64,000 nt of DNA from assembly GCA_004369045.1 (NCBI GenBank), contig ML213507.1:827361-891360 (forward strand). Direction: 5' to 3'. The DNA is from Heliocybe sulcata (taxonomy: Eukaryota; Basidiomycota; Agaricomycetes; Gloeophyllales; Gloeophyllaceae). The position numbers and the translations under genes are program-made. Under the pieces are notes generated by a model, which was not told where the DNA came from, made no database searches, and worked only from the letters and a program-made list of their open reading frames with translations. Below are positions 55,880 to 64,000 of this stretch, piece by piece. Position 1 is the first letter of the stretch. Each line of letters starts with the position of its first letter.

Positions 55880-58800
55880 TCAATTCATGTCTTCCCAGTT
55901 GGGCTGCGGCGGCCTGATCGACAGCTTGCCCATCTCCTTTCTCTGACGTAAATTCTTGACTTCCGTGTTAATGAGATCTCGCAGGCGCTCGAGATCGACG
56001 CTGCGCTCTGCTCGAGAACCCATGAGCAGGTTCCGCCAGATGCCTGCTGCAGCGACGGAATTGTCGATGGCCAGCTGCAACGGCCTGTGAAGGCGAACCA
56101 TCTTCTGCATGAGATGGTCTGGACTAGGATATATGGCATCTGGCCAAGCGATCCGGATGGCAAACCACCATCCCAGCGGCTAAGCAAGAGTCGATCAGTT
56201 CATCGAGGTCAGCGGCGATAGCATGGAACTTACACGACCATCCGGTAAGCATCGTTCCGGAAAGGTATCGTATGTCGTCAGAGTCCCGTCAGGCAGCGAA
56301 AACCTGTGTATATGGTCAGAACATCTTCTCTTAGATGAAAACGTCTTCCCATACCTATGGACGACCCAATGGTTCTCATCCGAGCGATGCTTGGCGAGCA
56401 CGATCAATAACCTAGGAATGCCCTCTAACCCAAAGGGCCCCCAAAGATCACGGAGCATGGCACAAGCATCGCCATGGCGGCCATTGTAGACGGCATTACT
56501 TATAGCGTCCGCCATATTTGGGGGCACAAAGAGACGATCCACGCGGCCCTGCGGGGAGTCCGTCATCTTGCTCCTCACATACCGCTTGTACGTCTGCGTC
56601 GACCAGATACTCAGGGCCACCTCATCAACCTGGTGCCCGCGAGTGGTGCTGTTCAGCGCCGCATCCAGCTCGGACATGGGCCACACGATGGCCCAGCTCA
56701 ACAAGCGCTGGTGTACTCTCTGCCAGGGCGGCATCGGCGCCTCGCCCCCATACGAGTTCTGCCACATATCCTGTCGACCATCGCGAGGAACAGGCGGCAA
56801 AGGCGGAGACGGTTTCCTCGTGTACGCTCCAGTATTCGTGTTTACATCGGTCATGTCGGGCAACCCCGACTCAGTAATCGCAGCATGGCCGTCTGGGTCC
56901 TCTTCATACTCCCCGCCATCCCTCGCGACTTCCCAGGTTTTATGGGAAACCGCGGACTGGCTCCCGGTTGGCTTTACCCGAAGTTTATACAGCTCTTCTT
57001 CGAGGTACTGCTGCCCGGGAGAATCGTCGCGGCCAACCATGAACTCGCTCGTCGGCTCTCGCGTCTCCGTGTCCTGCCCAGGGTAAGCATTGTGCAGCTC
57101 GTCGTCATACTCGTCTTCTTCCCTGATCCCATGAGTAGAGCCATCGTGGTGGTGCATCGAACCCGGCATCGTGGGCCCTGCTGTCGATTGACCAATCATC
57201 TCGCTTTCTGGGATCTGGAACATCGAAGCCCCAGTACCAGTCGGTTGAGCCGTCTGGATGTTGACTGTCTGCGTTCTCGGCGTCTGGCCGTATTGGTCGA
57301 GTTCCGATTGCGTGTACTGGTGGTCCCGACGATAGCTTCTACCGTCATCCACGTAGGAATCTCCTCTTGCAGACTTGAGACTGTCGATCTTCGGACCCAA
57401 GCCCTCCAGCCTCTGTTGCATAAGAATCATTCCCTGCATGAGTTCCTTGGCCCAATCAGGTGGCTCCGCCTGGAGGGAAGTCAGCCCTGACAATCAAACC
57501 TTCGCTAAATCCCACTTACCGTGGTGAGCGTAGGTACATAATCCGATTGCATATGAACTTCTGGGTCGTGATTGTGAAAGGACTTGCGGTACTGAGCAAT
57601 AGACTGCCGCGAGGTAACTGAGCCAATCACCACGCGAGAACCTCATTGAGCGCCCACCTCTGTATCATACTTCATTCCCAACTTCTTGATCCTCTGCCTC
57701 ACCGCCCTCTGCACCGCCTTCTTCGTGATATCATGTAGATTAGGATCCTCCAAGGAATGCAAAAGCACGCAGAGCTCCATGTCGTGGAAGTGAGAGTTAT
57801 GTATGTCCGTTTGCATATTGGTCAACGCCATGGACGTCATGGACATCCTACGAGACAAAAGATCTCTGACTTTCTCAGCATCACCCTCGTCCATGTCCAT
57901 AGGAGACTGAGGACGCGACTGTCTAGGTGTAACACCGCCATCGTTCGCTGCGGAGCGATTAGCGCTTGCCCGCGATCCCGCCACCGATGGCTGCTTCTGA
58001 TGCCCCGGAGACATGCCACCATTCATCATTGCCACATGGAACAGGTCCTCAGTCGTTGCTGCATGCCGATGTGGAGAGAATGCCCGATTCGGATTCAGCC
58101 CGGACATGCCTGACAGATGCGAGCGAACTACATGAAAACGCGAAGCACTCAGTAAGTAAATAAACTCAGATAGAGATGAAAAAAGCCCGACCTCCGTTCA
58201 TCTCGCGAGTCTGGCTGCGTGGCGACTGCTGTTCTCGAACAGGGCTCATAGCTCGCGGCGACATGCTCGCCTTCGCAGCACCATTTGTCTTGGGTTTGTA
58301 GTTGGAAGGTGAATCAGAGGGGGAAATAGAAGGCGCCTTGGATAGCGGCTTCGGCGACTTTGCGCCATCAACAGCGCTGCCATTCGCGTAGCCATTCCTG
58401 CCATTCTGCGAGCGGGGGGACAACGGGCGCCCGTTCTCGGTAGGTGCTCGGCTCCCCGCATTGGACGGTGCTTTGCCCGGCTATAATGAGACTCCGGTGA
58501 GCACGGTGTCGAAGACGGGAATAGACAGATGGGGACTGACATTCCCTGTGACTGTTGCATCGTCCCGCTCCGATCCTCGCGCCGAGCGGTCATTGGTACG
58601 TGTCTTGTGGGAAGAGCTGGAAGGCGGTTCAATATGAATCACCACGCTCGGCGCACGCGGAGAAGCTACAGACCCTGGGAGAGGGACCTGCGCAGCTTGC
58701 GCGGGAGTACTCTGGAACCAAATGTTAATCAGTGTTATACATTGCAAGGCGTCGCGCATACTTGAAACCCATTGTATGGTCCACCGCCGATACCGCTATC

Positions 58801-59160
58801 GCGTAGGGGTCCAAAGTTCCCGAAAGACGGGCCGGAGCCATAAGATATATAACGCGGCCCTGGCTCGTCCTCCGGACCAGGCTCGCGCTATACAGCGTTC
58901 AGCTGGCAGTTATGGAAGTGACATGAATACTAACCTCTGCTAGAGCCGACTCTCCTCTTTCCTGGACATTGGAGTCCACATCCTCGTCCCGAGCGCCCAT
59001 CTGCGAACCACGGAAGCTCTTGCCTAGGAAGGATGCGATCAGTCCAGCGCGTAATTTTAAGAGACCTGAAATCCCAACTTCTTGGGCTCAGAGGTTCCTC
59101 ACCGTCATGAATCGACGGCGAGAGCTCATCGGGATCTGAAAGCATCTCTTGATTGGACAT
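55880..59160 (-). CDS. Large hypothetical fungal protein, conserved-looking C-terminal domain
   Basis: Ten exons (59160-59103, 59023-58935, 58887-58762, 58711-58553, 58480-58192, 58127-57658, 57603-57520, 57469-56355, 56303-56234, 56179-55880) give 919 residues. The N-terminal 300 or so residues are disordered and Ser/Pro/Asn-rich (MSNQEMLSDPDELSPSIHDG; KPLSKAPSISPSDSPSNYKP). A helical segment follows (EGDAEKVRDLLSRRMSMTSM, DITKKAVQRAVRQRIKKLGM). A long acidic linker comes next. The C-terminus is ordered: WQRVHQRLLSWAIVWPMSEL, DEVALSIWSTQTYKRYVRSK, CAMLRDLWGPFGLEGIPRLL, ENHWVVHRFSLPDGTLTTYD and GWWFAIRIAWPDAIYPSPDH. The last third looks like a folded domain, but I cannot name it. There is no membrane segment or signal peptide. 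Splice phases are all consistent. Confidence 0.75.
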
Positions 59161-60556
59161 GCTCTCCAGATAAAGGAGCACTACACATAGCGTTCAGTTC
59201 CTATTACCAGGTTTCACGCGACCAGACGCAATACCTTTCTCATCGGGAGCTGGACGTTCATACTTCGATAAGATATGAAGCATTAAAGCAAGGATTATTG
59301 ATCACACCTGGTGTGCTGGACCTCATAAGAATGGGCCGGATGGTCGCCTCGCCGTCCATCATTCTCGACATGACTCTTCCGCTCGTTCAAGTAGATGAAT
59401 ATACACTTAGTTCCTTCGTGAAACACAGCCTTAAGAATAAAAAAGAGAGCAGAGTCCGAAGAGCGTCGACAAGAAGAGCACAGTGAGAGCAGACGAACAC
59501 AGCTAGATCGGTAGGTCGTCAGATATAGGTTTCCGGGGTATACAGCGAGCAGAGTTCCGGAGCAGGTTCAGTCAGAATGGCACGCTGCTGCCTCGAGGCA
59601 CTGAAGCGCCACAGAGCCAAGTCGAACATGACACAAACACCCGTAAATAACCTTCAGAACCATGCCATCATCAGGCACTCGCGTATTTCTGGCCTTCTTC
59701 CATCCCGCCGGGCACTGTGCGCTTCTGGGTCGTCGTCGTCGGTCGACTCGAGCGCGTCGGTACTGTGCACGTCGTTGATTGTCATTCAATTAGCCTCCGT
59801 TGTCCCACCATCTCTATGAAATTGAGACAACGGAAGCTAATCGATGCGCTTTCGCCTGAATAAGGACAAGCCACTGGAGAGATCGAGAAAACCATTTATG
59901 CGACCCCTAGCTGCTTAATGAATTTGATGCGTCCAGGCTGATAGTCGGTGACGTTGCCCAAAACTCGTAACGGCCGCCGACGTAGAGATGGAGTGGCAGC
60001 CTCGCGTCACAGAATGGCTAGCGAGGAGAGGGAAGTAGAACGACGTGTGCAGTCGGCCTGGATGAGGGAAGAACTGAAGCAAATATTCTCCGTGACTTCA
60101 AGTACATACTGGTGGCGCAAATTACGGTGTACGTATGCCAATGCCATCATATTCGCAGGCAGATATGCTTCTGCCGTACCGTGAGCGACGTGCTCGCAGA
60201 ATAAAATGTCGCCGGATGTCCTCACAGGAAACATACGCATAAGCTCACAGTATTTAAAAGCAACCAGGGCTACAATGCAAGTAGTACATCCACATCTACG
60301 TATACATATCCGGCGCATACGCATGGATGTATGTACCAGTGCGAGACAACATAGAAGCAACCTATGACCGACACCACCCCCAGGGCACCGCCGGGTACCA
60401 GCATGAGTCAACCGAGTGGCGTACCGGAGACGCCATATCGAGAATACTTAGTGATAGTGATACGAGGAAACAAGCAGACCAAACGGGGAAAACAAGCAGC
60501 AGGAATCCAATCCGTGTGTCTAAGAGCTCTAGGAGACATCAGTTGAGAGCGCTCGC
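59161..60556. other. Intergenic region with one hairpin-forming repeat
   Basis: About 1.4 kb without a recognised gene. The longest frames (plus 59082-59486 and minus 60411-60007, 134 residues each) have no motif. A 16-bp inverted repeat at 59789-59841 is listed separately. AT-rich and alternating purine/pyrimidine tracts lie around 60280-60350. Confidence 0.45.
59789..59841. repeat. 16-bp inverted repeat with one mismatch
   Basis: Left arm ATTAGCCTCCGTTGTC (59789-59804) and right arm GACAACGGAAGCTAAT (59826-59841) are reverse complements except for one position, with a 21-base spacer. No target-site duplication or coding content was noticed nearby. Confidence 0.85.
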
Positions 60557-61576
60557 TTAGAAGCTGCCCTCAGCGAGGCGCCTGCGGTGCTCGCGCGTCG
60601 CCCGCTGCAGAGCACGCTTGCTCTTGTTCTTGCAAGTGCCGCGGTTGGGCGTCGTGCCCGAGACGGATGGGGACGGCGCGGCAGCGGCGACTACGCTAGA
60701 AACAGCCACCGACGACGTCGGCGCTGCGGACGAAGAAGCCTGCACTTTGCTTGACGAAGGGGCGGGGGCGCTGCTAGAGCTGGGAGCGGGCTCTGCGGAG
60801 GAGATGGCGGCGGGCTTACTGGAAGAAGGGGAGGCAGCGGCGGAAGAGGAGGAGGAGGGGGAGTCGGAGGAGCCGTCGGGGCAGAAGGTGATGAGGAGGT
60901 TGACGTTGTCGGCCTGGCAGGCGACCTGGACCTGCGTGTCGTCGGGGACGAAGAACGCGGTGTTGCAGTTGGCCGTCGTGCAGGTGGCGCCCTGGCCTTG
61001 GCAGCCGCCTTGGTACTCAAAGGCAACCGGCACGTTGAGGGCGTGGCTGGGGAGGGAGTGAGACAAGATGAGCAGAGAGATGAAGATGACTCACGGAGTA
61101 ATGAGGGAGATGTCGGTGCTGGATCCACATCCGGCGCACGTCGGGTTGCCCAGGGTCATCTCCAAGAGAGCGCATTTCTCGCCGTTAAAGCCACACTCTC
61201 CTGTTTGGAGGTAGCTGGTGCAGTAAAGTCGTTAGAAATGCTGTGATTGCGGGAAGGGGTAGCAGACTCACGCAATACCGGAGCTGAAGGCACCATTGCT
61301 GGTGTACGGCTGCCCGGTCGAAACGACGTTGCCGCCTTGGATCAATTGAGGCTAGCAAAGGAAACCGTGTTAACGGATGTGATCGACGAAGGCTGCAACA
61401 CGATCGGTGCTCACTGTTCCTTTACCACACCTAAATTCGCAGGACAATCAGCGTCCACAGAGTCACAATATCGGGTAGAGGACGTACTTGTTGTCGAACG
61501 AGATGGTGTGGGATTCGGCGTTGGCAACCGCAGCGAAGGCGAGAGCAGCGAGGGCGGAAACGAACGTGAAGGCCAT
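60557..61576 (-). CDS. Secreted cysteine-rich 'glycopeptide'-type protein with Ser/Ala-rich tail
   Basis: Predicted extracellular protein of 264 residues, five exons (61576-61488, 61430-61415, 61351-61272, 61214-61095, 61046-60557). Signal peptide MAFTFVSALAALAFAAVANA, then a cysteine-rich domain: FDNKCGKGTPQLIQGGNVVS, YLQTGECGFNGEKCALLEMT and NPTCAGCGSSTDISLI. It continues GGCQGQGATCTTANCNTAFF and ends DTQVQVACQADNVNLLITFC. Proteins with this pattern are annotated as 'glycopeptide' in many agaricomycetes and look distantly thaumatin-like; function is unknown. The tail is a Ser/Ala/Pro linker of about 90 residues, likely O-glycosylated, followed by a basic end (KSKRALQRATREHRRRLAEG), with no GPI signal. 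Exon 2 is only 16 bases. A TATA-like element lies about 45 bp upstream of the ATG. Confidence 0.85.
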
Positions 61577-61618
61577 TGGGGCAGTGAGGGGTTGTGATAA
61601 ACGAAAGTGAGGTCGTCG

Positions 61619-61626
61619 ATATAAGA
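61619..61626 (-). promoter_or_regulatory. TATA-like element of the glycopeptide gene
   Basis: On the minus strand the sequence reads CTTATATC about 43-50 bp upstream of the ATG at 61576. Assigned by position and sequence only. Confidence 0.45.
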
Positions 61627-62100
61627 GAGACCGTGAAGACACGTCGAAACCTGCAGGGAACCGTTCCTCTAGCTGGACAAGGTGCACGAGAGCGGTGTGA
61701 GGCTTTGCTTTTGAGGGACCTTCCTACCCGCGTGGCGCGGAGAACGCCGAGACGTAACTTTCACCCAGGTTGATCTTCATTTCACTCAGAGCGTGCGCTC
61801 ATTTTTAGAGTTGGCCGTTAATATACTAGCAGGTACGATTAGGATTCCGGTATAACGTTAGGTATCGTGTGCAGCTGTGTTGCAAAGGCATGCCACATGA
61901 GGCGAGCCACAATCGGTTGGGAAGAAGTCTGTACGGACGGCTTGTTCCCACGCTGTGGGGGCAGTGCCAAGTCTCGACTCATGACGTCGCCTCCGCCGGC
62001 ACCGACGAGCACCGACGTCGGCGACCCATTCTCGTTCGTGCGCGTGACCAGTCACGTGAGGATGCACTCGAGCCACTTATCGACGGCGAGCTTGGCGTCA

Positions 62101-62121
62101 GCGCTCAGCGCTCAGCGCTCA
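62101..62121. repeat. Short tandem repeat, GCGCTCA x3
   Basis: Three exact copies of GCGCTCA at 62101-62107, 62108-62114 and 62115-62121, preceded by a one-step degenerate copy. Simple repeat; no function visible. Confidence 0.85.
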
Positions 62122-62819
62122 GCATCCAGTTTGCTGGAACAGACACAAGCATCATTTTTCGTCCATACAACTATATTGAAGGCATCGACGCCAACTCCTT
62201 CCGTACTGCTCTCGTTCCCCATCGCTTCGTGACGGCTCTCCCTTGTATACGTCGGAAGAACGTCCCCTTCGAGGGATACAGCACCTGGTGTAGGGACTGG
62301 ACGTCAGTCTCTATGCTTGTATGCTACGCGGAAACATTAATGGGTCTTGCTTGCGTATGCCCGCCGGCTTTTGTTCCGACATATGTGAATTCGTCCACTA
62401 TTAGACAAGGAGATCGAAACGGTTTGCTTCCAGAATCTGCTTGTGATTAATTAAGATTATCTTTACTCACAATGAATTATCACTGTCGATCAGATCAGAT
62501 ATCCGTCATCTTGTAAGTCCGTCCTGCGTATACGATCTAAGCTAATGTTAGCCGTTTACAGCAGTCAGCAGTTAGTCTCCATGTTCCCGGGACAAAACGC
62601 GTCTGATCACGGCCTGCTCGAGCAAATTGATATTTCTCCAGCAATTTTGCGTGCGACGCACTGTGGATAGTTGTATGTTAAACGGGCTTTCCGTGTCAAA
62701 CACACTACACGACTGTCATATGCCGGTCTTCCTGCAAAGATCCTACACCGGCGAAATAGGAACAGTCTGATCTGTCGACTGCGATCTCCTTCTCGTGAGA
62801 AGGCCGCTTCTATTTCCTC

Positions 62820-62826
62820 TATAAAG
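62820..62826 (+). promoter_or_regulatory. TATA box of the GH76 gene
   Basis: TATAAAG about 40-47 bp upstream of the ATG at 62867, on the coding strand. Good match and normal fungal spacing. Confidence 0.5.
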
Positions 62827-62866
62827 TCTCGGTTTGCAAACAGGCTGCAGCGTTAGGCTACTCGAG

Positions 62867-64000
62867 ATGCGTCTTTTATACCTCATCTCCGCGATCCTTC
62901 CTTTCCTGTTGGTCGTCCAGGCGCGGCCGTACCGCCGCGCACAATGTACAGCTACCCTCGACAAGGCCACTGTAAGCTCTTCGTAACTGGAAGAATGAGC
63001 GCATAACAGAATCCCGTCTAGGCTGTCGCGAAGCGACTGCAATCCGCGTACTTCGATCCCATCCTCGGGCAATACACAAATGGCGAGCTATGGACCGACG
63101 CAGTAAGCCCTTGTTCCTTTGCAGCTTCCCGCACCTAACAACACTTTCCTTGTTGACTGCAGAATGCTGTGGAAGACCTCCATAACCTGATGCTCGCCGC
63201 CGACTCTAACGACTTCTTTGCGGTCGCGGATCTGTCGTGGATTGGAAGAGCTGCTTTGTTCCCCTTTACGGACTGGAACATTTTCCTGGGCGGGAGTAAT
63301 GATGATGCTCAAGTAATACTCAGTCCATCTTGATACATTGATTATGGTTAAGTACTGATGGTGGGCGGCAGTGGCTGATCCTAGCATACTGGAAGATTGC
63401 GGATTATAAAGCAGCCAGGGGGTTGGACTATAGCGCATACACGGTATATTTATTTGAAACATGCTGCACCTACTATTCATACTTACATGCAGTTTCATAG
63501 TCTAGCGCTGCGAAGATCTACGAAATGGTCGCCGGCCAGTGGGATGATACAAACTGCGGTGGCGGAGGTGCGTGGTAAAACAAAGGCTGAACCGTGCCTC
63601 TGATAATGCTATGCAGTATGGTGGTCTACTGAGCACACGTATAAGAACGCCATTACGAACGAACTGTTCTTGCTAACATCAGCGTCTGGGTATTTGAGAT
63701 TCCACAATCAGACGTATTTGGATAATGCTCAGAAGGTATGTGCATCTTTTCGTGCCATTCTCTTCCACTCCCTCGATTACGGTAACTGAGCACTGATATT
63801 ATAGGAATGGGCGTGGCGTGAGTGTGGTCCATTCTATCCATGAGCTGTACCGACGTCTGGGTCGACAGTGAGCCAAAGTGGCATGCGCAATTCTGACGGA
63901 TTGTTCAATGACGGCATCGACCTCAACACCTGTCAGAACAACGGGCAGACGACCTGGATTTACAATCAAGTAGTAAATTTACTGCGTTGTACTCCCCTCC
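62867..64000 (+). CDS. GH76 alpha-1,6-mannanase, 5' part (runs off window)
   Basis: Secreted glycoside hydrolase family 76 enzyme, acting on alpha-1,6-mannan of cell walls. Exons seen: 62867-62971, 63022-63102, 63163-63312, 63372-63443, 63501-63567, 63617-63735, 63805-63817, 63869-63969; the rest lies beyond the window. It has a signal peptide (MRLLYLISAILPFLLVVQAR). The catalytic Asp-Asp pair is in GGSNDDAQWLILAYWKIADY, split by intron 3. YEMVAGQWDDTNCGGGVWWS, KNAITNELFLLTSASGYL and MRNSDGLFNDGIDLNTCQNN are typical of the family. Acceptor ttcatag at 63494-63500 was preferred to one a few bases earlier because it keeps the frame. Exon 7 is only 13 bases. In fungi some GH76 proteins (Dfg5/Dcw1) are GPI-anchored transglycosidases; the missing C-terminus would decide. 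Confidence 0.92.

Larger units (their letters stand above)
61577..62866. other. Divergent intergenic region, glycopeptide / GH76 genes
   Basis: 1.3 kb between two divergent genes for secreted proteins. TATA-like elements face each gene. A heptamer is repeated three times at 62101-62121. The open frames at 61867-62450 overlap in two phases and show no motif. Confidence 0.45.

Noticed and set aside
56474-57490. Plus-strand open frame of 338 residues
   Set aside because: It lies antisense to the large exon of the 919-residue gene, is Arg/Leu/Val-rich as expected for a shadow frame, and shows no motif or splice partners.
62101-62121. Heptamer tandem repeat as a control element
   Set aside because: Only three copies, typical of slippage; listed as a repeat without function.

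Overview
This window looks like nuclear DNA of a filamentous basidiomycete, most likely an agaricomycete (mushroom or polypore relative). Genes sit close together on both strands and are cut by many introns of about 50-70 bp with GTRNGY-type donors. The gene set also fits: Gti1/Pac2 (WOPR) regulators, a Zn2Cys6 factor, a delta-12 desaturase, an F-box/LRR-like protein, a GH76 mannanase and a secreted Ser/Ala-rich 'glycopeptide'. I cannot name the species. I see no rRNA, tRNA, CRISPR array or recognisable transposable element. Gene models below were spliced by eye from frame continuity, splice sites and family conservation, and exon phases were checked arithmetically. Coordinates are the coding span, start codon to stop codon.

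Region 1-18.8 kb is gene-sparse and unusual. It holds three paralogous WOPR-domain transcription regulators (<1-970 minus, 11087-12180 plus, 16048-17456 plus), separated by 1.4-4 kb stretches without recognisable genes. Between the first two lies a compact housekeeping block: glycolipid transfer protein (3543-4388 minus), free methionine-R-sulfoxide reductase (4635-5452 plus, divergent from it) and cysteinyl-tRNA synthetase (5611-8719 minus). The three WOPR proteins share intron positions and a C-terminal motif outside the DNA-binding domain.

Region 18.8-38 kb is ordinary dense genome. In order it holds an F-box protein, TFIIA large subunit (TOA1), a small conserved protein, a 16-exon Zn2Cys6 factor, an ER/vacuolar DUF3844 membrane protein, mevalonate diphosphate decarboxylase, an MDR reductase, a probably mitochondrial pterin-4a-carbinolamine dehydratase, a ZCCHC9-like zinc-knuckle protein, a hypothetical acidic protein and the meiotic recombination factor MND1.

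Region 38-43 kb is filled by one very large predicted gene (about 1342 residues). It starts with a single membrane segment and carries seven copies of an acidic-hydrophobic motif of the form ELDxxxxLNxLFP, four of which end at or next to an exon boundary. I do not recognise this family, and it is my best candidate for something undescribed.

Region 43-64 kb holds the mitochondrial transcription factor MTF1/TFB, the replisome hub Ctf4/AND-1, delta-12 fatty acid desaturase, CPSF73/Ysh1 (pre-mRNA 3' endonuclease), a small basic protein sharing a 136-bp promoter with it, a 919-residue hypothetical protein, a secreted glycopeptide-type protein and the start of a GH76 alpha-1,6-mannanase that runs off the window. 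The genes do not form an obvious pathway cluster. The recurring themes are individual: several very small exons, one GC-AG intron, and a CysRS with a built-in second start codon.
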